64,000 nt of DNA, taken from contig BROI01000025.1 in assembly GCA_027923505.1 (NCBI GenBank), forward strand, positions 62,001 to 126,000, in the 5' to 3' direction. Position numbers and translations under genes: made by a program. Shown piece after piece: positions 22,398-32,281 of this stretch; the stretch's first letter is position 1; every line of letters begins with the position of its first letter. Below the pieces are notes generated by a model. That model had not been told where the DNA came from. It worked only from the letters and a program-made list of their open reading frames with translations, and searched no databases. The DNA comes from Mayamaea pseudoterrestris (taxonomy: Eukaryota > Bacillariophyta > Bacillariophyceae > Sellaphorales > Sellaphoraceae).

Positions 22398-23051
22398 CTA
22401 GTAACACTTAGCCAGGTCAGTCCATTCGCCATAGAATCGTTCATTCAATGACGAGGCCGGGTAGAGTTTTTTCATGAGAAACTCAATGGAGCTGTCAATA
22501 AGACAATCATCACAGGCCTTTTCCTCGATGTCTTCAATGTTGTACTCATCGACAAGGGTGATATGCTTTGGCTTGTACTGCATTGTCGGTGTAGTGAGGT
22601 GGAAGGTTTGTAGGCCAGTCAATACCTCCTTGCCCTTCGCAACGGTGTAAGGCACAATGTCGCAAGCAACAATGCAGCGCGCCTGGAAAGACTGCTTCGA
22701 GGTAGGGTTCAGCTCCATCAAAGGTTCAGTGCTGTACTTGTTGGCGCAGCGAGTGACCAGATGCCCCAAGCCACAGTTCTGCAAGTGGGGATTCATCTGA
22801 TCCTGCTCAAGCTTGAACTCCTGCCCGACCGGGTGCAAAAACATGGTTCTGGTGTTGGTAGGGTCCCTGCTGCTGTACTGGGTCGCAGTGATCAAACAGA
22901 ACTGACCACCCTTCATTTTCAAACGACGCAGTTCGCTCATAGTTTCGCCCTTGGTCATGCCTTGCTTGAGGACCGGTGGTGAGGACGGAGGCCCTTTCTT
23001 GATAGGCTGCTTGTCAGCAGACTTGGCAGGTGAGGCGCTTGTTTTTCCCAT
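22398..23051 (-). CDS. Unrecognised 217-aa ORF inside the Helitron
   Basis: An intact frame 3' of the Rep/helicase ORF, on the same strand, inside the element's ends. The first 35 residues are basic and Pro/Ser-rich (MGKTSASPAKSADKQPIKKG). The rest looks like a folded, mixed domain with strand-like segments (GGQFCLITATQYSSRDPTN and ARCIVACDIVPYTVAKG) and an acidic C-terminal part with CDDC. I do not recognise it. Single-strand-binding (RPA-type) proteins are known cargo of some plant Helitrons, and an OB-like fold is possible, but I cannot show it. It could equally be captured host sequence. Confidence 0.55.
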   Translation of the reverse strand: MGKTSASPAKSADKQPIKKGPPSSPPVLKQGMTKGETMSELRRLKMKGGQFCLITATQYSSRDPTNTRTMFLHPVGQEFKLEQDQMNPHLQNCGLGHLVTRCANKYSTEPLMELNPTSKQSFQARCIVACDIVPYTVAKGKEVLTGLQTFHLTTPTMQYKPKHITLVDEYNIEDIEEKACDDCLIDSSIEFLMKKLYPASSLNERFYGEWTDLAKCY

Positions 23052-23540
23052 GGTTGGAGTTTTTCAGCAGTGAAGTCGTAGGAGCTGCGTTTTGTGAGAG
23101 TTTGGATGGAACGTTCGACAACTTGGCGCGTCAAAAATGTCGAACCCAAATGTTGCACATGTTGCAAAAGGCTCCAAATATTGGTTAGTATCTGTCAGTT
23201 GAGTCCAAATATTCCAGTTCCAATGGAATAGTTAGACACCAAAAATTGTAAAACAAAGCCGAAAGAAGTCAAGTGATTTGAAATAAGTTCAACGGGTCGT
23301 GGAGCTTTCGTCCTCGTCGTCGAAGTCGAAAGGCTCGGCTGTGCGCGCAACGGCCTGTCCAAATCATGACTCACCGGTACTCCGTCTTGATGTCACACCG
23401 TTATTGAACAATTTTGTTTGACGAGTATTATGTTTAGCTATAGGCTGCTTCTATGGAAAGCAGAAACAACTACAACTACATGAGACAATAACCTAAGAAG
23501 ACTATAAGTCACATAAAAGTACTCTAGTAAGCTATTTTAC
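23052..23540. other. Noncoding spacer within the Helitron
   Basis: About 490 bp between the 217-aa ORF and the end of the Rep/helicase ORF. A 70-codon frame at 22955-23167 overlaps the upstream ORF start and has no protein signature. It probably holds the small ORF's promoter and the large ORF's 3' end. Confidence 0.4.
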
Positions 23541-26500
23541 CTACTGAATATATGTGTTTCGCAGATGAGACCGAAATGGTTCAACTGCAGATGTCGGAAA
23601 CCACTGCTGTGCTTGTAGGCGACAGCCTGACTGCACCAATTGCATGACTGCAGCTTTGTTTGCAATCATATTCTGTACATTCATTAGTACATGAACTCCA
23701 CAGTCATAATTGTTAGTCTGGGGAGTTACTCGTGCATTCTGTATTGCTATTGGCGCTCCTTGACTGCTTGATCGGCGAAGTCTGTAAATAAGCTGTGTGC
23801 CAAACTCCACAACACTTTCCTGATTCCTTGGGGCAGATCCACGTGGTTGACAGGAATCAAGAATTATCATCAGTGCACCATTCGAAGACATACCATTAAC
23901 AATGACCAGGAGGTTCCAGTGGTTGTTTTCATTGATTGGTATTATCCATAATTGGTTGTGTTGAAATGCCCTGGTCATAACTGCACTGGTATCAGTTGGA
24001 AGGTCATTGTGTAGCCGATAAACGACATAGATATATGTTGAGAAGAAGCATATGCCATCAGATTCATCACCAGCGGAATGCAACAGAACTTCACCAAAAT
24101 GATTAATCACATGTCCTGTAAGTTCCCCTTCAGGCAATAATGACATACAGTTCATATCTGAATCATGGTGGGTGCTGCTGATTTCATACTGAGTTGGTGT
24201 TGCAGCTGGGGATCGCATAGTGATGGCTTGTCGTGGTTGCTTAATGTTTGTGGATGTTGATAGATTGGCAGCCTCCATTTTTAATTTTCTTTTTGGAGAG
24301 GGAGTTACAATGGAACTTGTTTTTAACTGATTCAATTTTGCTGATCGCTTGGCATGCCGCATGTATGGTGTTTGGGCAATAGCTGTGTCACATTGTTTGG
24401 AGCAGTCATGCCAGAAGCCATTAGCATCTATGTCCATACGCCATTTCGTTGCACATATATCTGGACGGAGTTGTTTGAAGCTTGCTCGCTTAAATGAGTG
24501 TGACAAAGGCATACAACGAAGGCGACTGCCAAGCTTGACACGGCTGAACATGACGTAAAGCATTTCAAATGTCAAACGCTTGCTTCCTTTGCATGGTTCA
24601 AGTAGCATGACAATGTAATCAAATGTGCCTCCTTGGACTTTCCAAACTGTGATTGCCAAGGCCAGATCAACTGCATGACACATGTAATCCAGTTTTGTCC
24701 TGCCAAACCGTATAGAAGGATTTTTGCGTGAGTGCTTCCCAATTGGTATGTGTACCTCACTGCGCGTTCCATCAGCTGCATACGGTGCAAGATTTAGTTC
24801 CCGTGGCCATGTATTTGCATTCACACCATCCACGCAGACAATTATGTAGTCAGGTGGGCTTATTAGATTTACAACTGTGTCTGTGGAGGCATTAATTGAT
24901 TCAATGACTGCTAGCCGTTCGCAATCATCTGTCCATGCCACACCAACAATTGTACACTTAGTTCCATTGGCAACACCATATAGCACGTTCCCACTTCCAT
25001 TGTCTAGTATCATAGCTGGAGCTCCAATGTATGCATAGGCAAAGAGTTCTGGATGGTCCAATTCATTATAAATCAGCCCTTTGATTGAATTTGCAATGCT
25101 TTCAGTGTTGCATAATTCACGCTGCCATCTGAGTACCTTCTGCTTAAGCACCTGGCCACATAGCTGCGCTCTAATTGCATTGATGACTGCACGGTCACGA
25201 TTTGTAGTAGTGATACATGTAGCCTTGGTCAACCAGTTATGATCTGATGCTATGTCTTCACATGTCAATGGCGTTGTCAATTGGTCCATGATTGCATCTG
25301 TGATGGGACGAAATGAGGCTTCTGCTTCTGTCCATCTTGTTCCTTCAGGGTAAGTCATTGGTAAAGCACGGAATTCATTTAATCGTAAGCAGTGCTGTGG
25401 GTCATCTGCTGCTCGCATTTGTGTGCTCATGTTAAAGACCTTAAATTGGCGGAATAGTTCTGCTGCCTGCGCTCCAGTGCTTGTCTGCTTGAGTGATGAG
25501 TAAAACACATTGTAAAGATCATGACCATTTGTAATGGATGGCATTTGAAGGAAATCGCCAGAGAGTAATATAGAAATGCCACCAAAAGCTTTTGTTGGAC
25601 TGTACATGCTTCTAAGCCGGCTGTCGATTTGAACCAATGTACCAATGGACACCATTGAAACCTCATCAATAACAACAAGCTTCAGTTTGTCACCTCCAAT
25701 TGACTGGAATATTTGCTCTATCATGCTATTTGCATTCAGTGCTTTGCATCTTGTCTTAAACGCTGAGTCTACTGTGCGCCCCTTTGGCAAATTTCCTGCT
25801 CCAACTCCTGTAGTGCATGTCTCCAGTACTCTTCCTCCATTATTGTGTATGATAGTATCAACTTTTGTGATTACATAAGTTTTGCCAACACCTCCTCCAC
25901 CATGCATCATGACCAAATGTTGTTCTTGGGTGTCAATTAAAGTTGCAACAAGGGCACGCTGCTCACTGTTTAGGTCAGACAGGTCAGTTTCCATGGTCTC
26001 TATGTCATCACCAATGCAGTCATCCATAGGGCCATTATAAGTGGATATTCCAGCTAATGTGACATCCTCACTCTGTTTCTGATCCATTGTGTTGATTCCA
26101 CGGATTATGTCCTGATAGGTCAATTGTTGTTGTTGTAAAGGGGCACTTGCCTGATGAATGTCTGGTTCATATGGCTGGCTTGTCACATTTGTAGCACCAA
26201 ATATATATGTTTCTGGATTGATAACTTTACATGCTGCAGAGTTGTCATTCACGTCTGCACCATGAGAATTAGAATTGTTCCAGAGCTTGGTGCACTTCAT
26301 AACTAGCTCATTTGTTTGTTTTCTGAGTACCATGTCAGGATCTGCTAGTTCACCAGCTAAAGTAAGCAATTCTGATGCACTAAGCTTTCCCTTGGCTTCT
26401 GAATCCTCACTGTTATCATGCATGCCTTCAGCATTCTGGCAAGATTTTTTTTGAAATGTGTGTCCTGGTATATCTCGCCAGTGGTCAGTGTTGCGGTCAC

Positions 26501-29500
26501 GCCATAAACTACTTAGTTCCTCATTACGGTGTGACCGACATCTCATTTGCATAAAGTTAAGTAGCATGCGGTAGCGCATTTTGTTGTGGGTCAGAGCATC
26601 ATACCTATCAAATTGATGAATCATATGTGCTAATCCATCTGCATCAAAGTTAAATTCTGTTGGGAGTGAATGGCGCCATGGAATTAGCATTGTCATGACA
26701 TACTTGGCAAACTCTGAGACTTTACAATGCCAATCATCAACAAGGTCTGTATCATCAGGTTTGTTTCCTGGAAAAAGAGGTATACAATGTCCAGCAGGTA
26801 TGGCTAAACGCATTTTGCATCGGATAGTAGCCTCATATTCGTCATATAGTGGATGGTCTTCTCCAAGAGCAAAAGTTAGCCTAGCATCTCTTCCTTTTGA
26901 GCTAAGTTTAGGCTCGTTATCGGTCACATCAGCTGGCTTATGCTTGTGCTTCAGCTCTACAATGCATTCATAATCCATGTAAGAGTACTCCTCAAAATAT
27001 GGACCTCGGTGGTTATATGATTCTGCTTGTGACAAGTAAACAACATCACCATTCCATAACTTATAAGCAGCTGCTCCACCAATAGCATCATTGCTGCTGT
27101 CATTAACTTTGCTTCCGGTGATTAGCTTGTGCAATGTTCTGTCAACAAACTCATCATTATCATCATCTTCTATTGACGTGTCATTTGGCGCATTGGCAGT
27201 ACATTCGTCTGGGGCATTGTTGGTACTTTTGGTTCTAGTGAATGGCAGGATTGGACTTTTTAGGTATGATACTGCAGCATGAGGATAGATGTAGCGAAAT
27301 GATTCACTAGTAATGTAGGAGGTTGAGCCTAAGAGAGCATAAACCATCAGAGGCATAGACCATTCATGACATCCAACAAACTTGTGACATGTTCCCGTTG
27401 CTAAATGTATTCCTGTGCGTACATCTGTGCCAGTGTCATCTGCGCGACTAGGATACTTCTGAATGTCATCAAGTTTTGCTAGCATCATGGCAGCTGCTTG
27501 CTTCAAAGGTGCCCCTTCTTTACACATATATTCAGTGTAGTACTCTTCCACTGCATTTGATGTATCAAGCCCTGTGATAATTGCTGAGTTGTTGTGACAT
27601 CTAAGTACATTATTTAAACATATATTTGATTCCACAAGCATCTTATCGGTTTCAGGGCGCTGTAGTTCCCATATTATTGGTCCATCCAGATGAGTGCGTA
27701 TTAGCTGACCTTCCAACGGCTCATATGGTTTGTTTATTTGTTCCTTCATGGCTTCACTTATTGGAGTGCCTTCAAGTACTGCTTTTTGATGTGTTTGAAG
27801 ATTGGCATGCTGGTGGATCTTAATCATCAGTGGCTCTGTTTCTGTCTCATGGACTCCGCGAGGCATGCTCAAACGACATCTAGTTAATCCTTTTGGTGGC
27901 TTCTCACATGTAAAGCCATGGACATGATGATTTACTAGTGCTGCATGCTTCTGTCCTGTTTCAATAAATCCTTTATAATCAATTGCAGCATTTGGCACAA
28001 CTAAGTCAGCAGCACGTGGTGGCCTGTCAGTAGCTTCAGCAGAGGTAACTGTGCCTAGCCATTCCCGAACTTCTTGTGATACATGTGTGCATGACATGCT
28101 GTCTAGAATTTTTCCTACCAGTTGTACAACATCAGTGGCAGCAGTAGCAAGACGAGTTAAGAGGTATGGTGTCAAGCATGATGAATGTATTCCAGCATGA
28201 AAATGCAAGCGACCCTCTTTTTGTGGTTCTGTTACTCCACTAATAGCTGCTACTTTGCCATATGCTCCAGTTTCACGCATAGTATGGTCACGTGAGCGTC
28301 TAGTCGTCTCATTAAGAGGGCATCTTAGTATTGCTTCTGTCATTGTATCAAGTGTTCTTTTGTACATCATGGCCCCAAGGGCAGGGCGTAGTCTAGTGAG
28401 TCTAAGGCGTGCGCTGGTATTATCTCGGAAGACAGTTGGCAAAGCCTCACGCTTAAATCCTTGCTTTGTAAGAGGGTTACATGGATTGTTCCATTCAGTT
28501 GTGTCAATCAAAGAATGTCGCAACACAGTTAAGTCTTCAAATTCAGGCTGAGCAGCAGTCACAAAGTGGGATAGTGGCCCATAGCGGAAACGGTATGCTT
28601 TCATTTTTGGTCGGGATGAGGCACGCTCAAAAGGGCTGAAAGGCACAGTTCCACTGACCATAGATACAATGCGACATATATATGAGTTTAGCTTCTTTGC
28701 TTCTGGCTCATGTGGATTATCCTGTGCCCACTGTAATCGCTTTCGAAAGGCATTGGAGTTACATAGCTTTCCAAGAGATGCCATCTGGCTGCGTGTGTTA
28801 ACTGACAGTCTGGCTGCTTTTCGTATGCATGTGTGGCGTTGCATTTGGTTGAAAGCAGTGGCAATGAACAACTGATCGTCAAATCGTCCATCATAAAATT
28901 TGAAGCAGTGCTGTAACTGGTCAGTTTTCATTGTTGATTTTGGAACTCCTTTGCCAAGCATGAATAACTTGGCAAATACAGACCCATATATCTTGTCATT
29001 CTCATCCCATTCAACTAGTGGCTCTTTTTCACGTTCAATGACTATAGGCTTGGACTTTTCTATGGGACTCTCTATCTCTCTAGCACACTCAGATAATGGC
29101 TGCTCATCTTCAGTCAGGTTTTGCTCTTCATTGTCAACAGTATTATCTGCATCTTTGCCTGGCATGTTCTCATCTGATGGTTGCACTATCTTCATGAGGG
29201 CGTTGACAGCATTATTATCTATGCCAGACATAAGTGATGGCTTTGGAAGTACAACAGAATATGTCTTATCAATGGGAAAGGGTTCATCTGATTCTAAATC
29301 TATGCTTTCTGTATCTGCACTGGAGTCCTTGCCGGGGGTACTAAGTGTGGGCATGCTCTGCTTGTGTATGTCAGATATTAACTTATCATTGCTAACGATC
29401 ACAGCTGACTCAATTCGCTCTGCTTCCGCTAGCATTTGTTTGGTAATTTCTGGTGATCTGTCAATTATTACATGAGCAAAGAAAGGATTCTCAAGTTTGG

Positions 29501-30632
29501 TCCACACGTCAAGGTAACTATAAGCAATCTCTGGGTCAATGGAATATAAGCCACGGAACTTGCTCTGGATTTTACGCCACGAATCTGCTGGCCCAATAAA
29601 TGTAACCTGTGTATCGATCCCATTGGAAGTATCTGCTGTCACTCTTGGTAGTACCTTTGCCACTTCAACTGGTCCATTGGAAGGGAATGCAATATGGTGT
29701 GCTGTCGAATGGTTTGCCCGTACCAAAATATCAATATTGAACGCACGTGCAGGCAAGATAGCATTCTGTGTAGTGCCATTGAGCTGGCGCAAGTCACCTT
29801 TTCGTCCATAGTCATGGCCATTTGCTAAGCTGAACTTGTGCGCCTTTGGATTCACACTACAAATGTTGCATAGCACAATGTTGCGGGTAGTGTGAATTAA
29901 ATCAGGATTGAGGTGATAATATTTACCGCCATAAAAATAGACAGACACATGCTTCTTGACTAAATCTTGTGGCAAAGCTTCAATTTTACTAACTTCTTCC
30001 TTGGTTAATACAAATGCGCTATTTAAATTATTTAAAGGGCCAGCATCAACTATATTATTATGATACAAAACTTCATTGCAGGAGGCACAGGCAGCCATTC
30101 GTCCACTTCCTGAATCCTTGGCAAGCGCACTTTGCTGACAGCGAACCATGTCATTCTGTCCAATAGCTCCTCCAATTGCATTCATTACACGAGCAATGAC
30201 TTCCGGGCTGTTGATGTCTTCGTCGTTGTAAATGAAGGCATCTGGGTCCAGTCCAAGCCTGTAGTAGTAGAACAAAGCCAGCTTGGGGTGTAAGGTATAA
30301 TTCTGTGATTTGCCAATTAATTCAATAGTCTTTGCATCAACATGCTTCATTTCAAGTATAGTATTGGCAATCTTAAGTAAATAATCTTTTTCATTTTGTT
30401 TGTCATGCGTTCGTTTTGTGCGTTCGTGTTGCTTTGCTTCCATGTTCAGTTTCTTCAACTCATCAACAATATCCATTTCTATACTTACCTTGGGGCAAAG
30501 CTGCTTACCGACTAATCTTATTACAAAGGATAATGATGCTCTCTTTATCAAACGATGCGAAAGGTCGTGTCTTCGGAGAGAAAGCGTCGACGAGTCAACG
30601 ATCGACGAGCCTTCGAAGAGGTGCGAAACCAC
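23541..30632 (-). CDS. Helitron transposase: HUH Rep nuclease, Pif1 helicase, C-terminal Ulp1 (C48) protease
   Basis: One open frame of 2363 codons; the start may be Met53 at 30476, because a GTAAGT donor-like sequence lies just upstream of it. Rep part: HUH motif in GRLHFHAGIHSS (about residue 808), a Cys/His block HHVHGFTCEKPPKGLTRC, and the two-tyrosine motif EEYYTEYMCKEG (about 1027). Helicase part: Walker A HGGGGVGKTYV (about 1573), Walker B KLVVIDEVSMVS (about 1650), LLSGDFLQMPS, and a final ALAITVWKVQGGTFD motif VI. C-terminus: a papain-like SUMO-protease fold with His in ENNHWNLLVIV (about 2236), Asp in ILDSCQPRG (about 2257), and Gln plus Cys in QTNNYDCGVHVLMN (about 2305-2311), so the H-D-Q-C set is complete. 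By family, Rep nicks and joins DNA and the helicase drives rolling-circle transposition. The role of the protease is unknown. Confidence 0.92.
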   Translation of the reverse strand: MVSHLFEGSSIVDSSTLSLRRHDLSHRLIKRASLSFVIRLVGKQLCPKVSIEMDIVDELKKLNMEAKQHERTKRTHDKQNEKDYLLKIANTILEMKHVDAKTIELIGKSQNYTLHPKLALFYYYRLGLDPDAFIYNDEDINSPEVIARVMNAIGGAIGQNDMVRCQQSALAKDSGSGRMAACASCNEVLYHNNIVDAGPLNNLNSAFVLTKEEVSKIEALPQDLVKKHVSVYFYGGKYYHLNPDLIHTTRNIVLCNICSVNPKAHKFSLANGHDYGRKGDLRQLNGTTQNAILPARAFNIDILVRANHSTAHHIAFPSNGPVEVAKVLPRVTADTSNGIDTQVTFIGPADSWRKIQSKFRGLYSIDPEIAYSYLDVWTKLENPFFAHVIIDRSPEITKQMLAEAERIESAVIVSNDKLISDIHKQSMPTLSTPGKDSSADTESIDLESDEPFPIDKTYSVVLPKPSLMSGIDNNAVNALMKIVQPSDENMPGKDADNTVDNEEQNLTEDEQPLSECAREIESPIEKSKPIVIEREKEPLVEWDENDKIYGSVFAKLFMLGKGVPKSTMKTDQLQHCFKFYDGRFDDQLFIATAFNQMQRHTCIRKAARLSVNTRSQMASLGKLCNSNAFRKRLQWAQDNPHEPEAKKLNSYICRIVSMVSGTVPFSPFERASSRPKMKAYRFRYGPLSHFVTAAQPEFEDLTVLRHSLIDTTEWNNPCNPLTKQGFKREALPTVFRDNTSARLRLTRLRPALGAMMYKRTLDTMTEAILRCPLNETTRRSRDHTMRETGAYGKVAAISGVTEPQKEGRLHFHAGIHSSCLTPYLLTRLATAATDVVQLVGKILDSMSCTHVSQEVREWLGTVTSAEATDRPPRAADLVVPNAAIDYKGFIETGQKHAALVNHHVHGFTCEKPPKGLTRCRLSMPRGVHETETEPLMIKIHQHANLQTHQKAVLEGTPISEAMKEQINKPYEPLEGQLIRTHLDGPIIWELQRPETDKMLVESNICLNNVLRCHNNSAIITGLDTSNAVEEYYTEYMCKEGAPLKQAAAMMLAKLDDIQKYPSRADDTGTDVRTGIHLATGTCHKFVGCHEWSMPLMVYALLGSTSYITSESFRYIYPHAAVSYLKSPILPFTRTKSTNNAPDECTANAPNDTSIEDDDNDEFVDRTLHKLITGSKVNDSSNDAIGGAAAYKLWNGDVVYLSQAESYNHRGPYFEEYSYMDYECIVELKHKHKPADVTDNEPKLSSKGRDARLTFALGEDHPLYDEYEATIRCKMRLAIPAGHCIPLFPGNKPDDTDLVDDWHCKVSEFAKYVMTMLIPWRHSLPTEFNFDADGLAHMIHQFDRYDALTHNKMRYRMLLNFMQMRCRSHRNEELSSLWRDRNTDHWRDIPGHTFQKKSCQNAEGMHDNSEDSEAKGKLSASELLTLAGELADPDMVLRKQTNELVMKCTKLWNNSNSHGADVNDNSAACKVINPETYIFGATNVTSQPYEPDIHQASAPLQQQQLTYQDIIRGINTMDQKQSEDVTLAGISTYNGPMDDCIGDDIETMETDLSDLNSEQRALVATLIDTQEQHLVMMHGGGGVGKTYVITKVDTIIHNNGGRVLETCTTGVGAGNLPKGRTVDSAFKTRCKALNANSMIEQIFQSIGGDKLKLVVIDEVSMVSIGTLVQIDSRLRSMYSPTKAFGGISILLSGDFLQMPSITNGHDLYNVFYSSLKQTSTGAQAAELFRQFKVFNMSTQMRAADDPQHCLRLNEFRALPMTYPEGTRWTEAEASFRPITDAIMDQLTTPLTCEDIASDHNWLTKATCITTTNRDRAVINAIRAQLCGQVLKQKVLRWQRELCNTESIANSIKGLIYNELDHPELFAYAYIGAPAMILDNGSGNVLYGVANGTKCTIVGVAWTDDCERLAVIESINASTDTVVNLISPPDYIIVCVDGVNANTWPRELNLAPYAADGTRSEVHIPIGKHSRKNPSIRFGRTKLDYMCHAVDLALAITVWKVQGGTFDYIVMLLEPCKGSKRLTFEMLYVMFSRVKLGSRLRCMPLSHSFKRASFKQLRPDICATKWRMDIDANGFWHDCSKQCDTAIAQTPYMRHAKRSAKLNQLKTSSIVTPSPKRKLKMEAANLSTSTNIKQPRQAITMRSPAATPTQYEISSTHHDSDMNCMSLLPEGELTGHVINHFGEVLLHSAGDESDGICFFSTYIYVVYRLHNDLPTDTSAVMTRAFQHNQLWIIPINENNHWNLLVIVNGMSSNGALMIILDSCQPRGSAPRNQESVVEFGTQLIYRLRRSSSQGAPIAIQNARVTPQTNNYDCGVHVLMNVQNMIANKAAVMQLVQSGCRLQAQQWFPTSAVEPFRSHLRNTYIQ

Positions 30633-30796
30633 CGCGACACTGCGCCAACGTGACGTGCTCGGTCATGGTCATCGCACGTGCGGGTCATTTTGAATTCAAA
30701 CGCAAGGAGTACTACTATTTGGGAACGCTAAGGAGCATGTCGCAGCGCGGGACACATTAATCTCGTGAAGCATGTCCGGATAGATCCTACCACAAT

Positions 30797-30962
30797 TATT
30801 CGTTGCCTTCATAAGGTGCTTAGCTGAATTGTTGCGAAACAACCAACATATACGAGTCAGGCGTACACTCAGACAGCCTGAAATCTTGGCTTCGTTCTTC
30901 TGTAGGTACGGCTAAAGACATCAGTTTGATACCTCCGTTTTTTTTTGACTACTTCTTCATCA
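30797..30962. other. Short intergenic flank of the Helitron
   Basis: About 165 bp between the element's right end and the end of the next host gene. It contains a short T-run (about 30938-30948). Nothing else seen. Confidence 0.4.
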
Positions 30963-31907
30963 TTAAGTATCCGTTAAAATAATCAGTTCTCCAGTTTCTC
31001 GCGCGAGCTCGGCAGTGTTACGAAGCGCTTCAATAAAGCAGGTATCGTGCACCAAAAAGCTGCTGCAGGTGCAAGCAAGAAGCCACGAGTTCAAAACCTC
31101 AAACCAGTCGGTAGGCAAAAGCCCAGGCGCTGACCATCCCAAGCAATGAACAAGAAAGTACACCAGAACGTTGAGCAACGTTACAATGCCCATGGCGGAC
31201 GTTATAGGTCCCACTTCAGTCAAATCCATGGGTTGATTGTTTCCTCGGTAAGCATAAACTGAAACGCCGCAAGTAGCCAAGGTCGTCGTGAGCAACGCCG
31301 ACGAGATTGTCTCTAGCTCACAAGAAGACAAAATGTAGCAGCATGCCAAGGATTGGATCAGAGTTGCGAATCCGTAGAGCTTCCACCCGGATGGCACTGT
31401 CACGTTAGTCAAACTACCCGGTGATAGGGAATTTTGCAGCCAGAGAACTAAAAGACCAGCTACAAACCGAAGAGAGGGAACTTTTCTCATAGATACCATA
31501 AGAAAAGCCATAGAAATCGACCGTATTGACGCAACTGCAAAGACTTCGGCTATAGAAATGGTTGAGACTGCAAACAAATGGACATTGAAAGTCTTGTTTG
31601 CCAGCCTCTCCTCGCACCACAACAACAACAAAACAAACTCACCGATTGACTCGTTTTGAAAGTGCATCGCCAAAAGCAGTTCATCTTCCGGAAATGTTGT
31701 GTTCTTTCCTTTTTCCAGCCTTTGAAAACCTCGAGGCAAGGAAGCGCCACCGCGAGAGTTAACTCCATCGTTGCTTTGCATCAATCGCTGGTCGCTCGGC
31801 AACCGAAAGCACATTATGCCCTCAAAACGAATGAGAAACGATAGTAGTCCAATCAAGATGCGCATTGCACAAAGGCAGGTAATATACAAGGCAAGCAGTA
31901 TATACAA
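30963..31907 (-). CDS. Multi-pass membrane protein, Bax-inhibitor-1/Lifeguard-like
   Basis: 314 aa with about seven or more hydrophobic segments and no large soluble domain. Two stretches recall BI-1/TMBIM proteins: ALLTTTLATCGVSVYAYRG (family form near ATxVTxxLTxYAFxTK) and SSFLVHDTCFIEALR (family YLVYDTQLI, with the conserved Asp). The N-terminus has an extra hydrophobic segment and a roughly 60-residue hydrophilic stretch; one of several downstream Mets could be the start. By family these proteins sit in ER or Golgi membranes and affect calcium leak and cell-death signalling. The match is to motifs only, so another seven-TM family is possible. Confidence 0.5.
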   Translation of the reverse strand: MYILLALYITCLCAMRILIGLLSFLIRFEGIMCFRLPSDQRLMQSNDGVNSRGGASLPRGFQRLEKGKNTTFPEDELLLAMHFQNESIGEFVLLLLWCEERLANKTFNVHLFAVSTISIAEVFAVASIRSISMAFLMVSMRKVPSLRFVAGLLVLWLQNSLSPGSLTNVTVPSGWKLYGFATLIQSLACCYILSSCELETISSALLTTTLATCGVSVYAYRGNNQPMDLTEVGPITSAMGIVTLLNVLVYFLVHCLGWSAPGLLPTDWFEVLNSWLLACTCSSFLVHDTCFIEALRNTAELARETGELIILTDT

Positions 31908-32281
31908 CGAGTAGTGGGAGAGGCGTCGCGGTCTTTTGTAAGACAGACGATATGATGGGCGAAAATCTTTGTTGTCAGCGAGGACGAGTTGGATGCTTCA
32001 ACGTAACACATATAAATGCATTAGCGAAATAGTCGATTAATTTGGAGCGGATCAACGTTCGGCAATTGTTCATCCTGAGGGCGAAGGAATTTGAGGCACG
32101 CTCAGCATTGTTGGACTGTGATTGAAGCGTGAATGAAAATTGGCTCGATGCTGCATCCTTCGGAGCGCGATACGATGGGGGCTGGATTGGGACAGTATAT
32201 AGACGTATTCCTATTCTCTTTCTCCCCGTATCACAGCATTGTCATAATCTAAGATACGCTACTATAGTTCCCATGGCAAAA
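31908..32281. other. Intergenic region
   Basis: About 370 bp between two minus-strand genes. It should hold the promoter of the membrane-protein gene. No repeat or RNA gene recognised. Confidence 0.4.

Larger units (their letters stand above)
22147..30796 (-). mobile_element. Long Helitron (Rep-Pif1-Ulp1), last member of the array
   Basis: The left end (22148-22190, CACATTCGCGGGGCGGGGAG then GTGGTAGGATC) and the right end (about 30736-30793, GTCGCAGC ... ATTAATCTCGTGAAGCATGT ... GATCCTACCAC) are the same two ends that bound each short array unit. The roughly 8.65 kb between them therefore looks like one element in head-to-tail series with the array. It carries the Rep/helicase ORF and a 217-aa ORF, both on the minus strand. 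The ends form an 11-bp inverted repeat, which recalls the short terminal inverted repeats of the Helitron2/Helentron branch rather than canonical TC...CTRR Helitrons. The GC hairpin of the short units is not seen next to this copy's left end. The coding part looks more AT-rich than host genes nearby. The exact outer bases and target site are uncertain. Confidence 0.8.

Noticed and set aside
22955-23167. 70-codon ORF at the start of the 217-aa Helitron ORF
   Set aside because: Overlaps the better-supported frame and carries no protein features.
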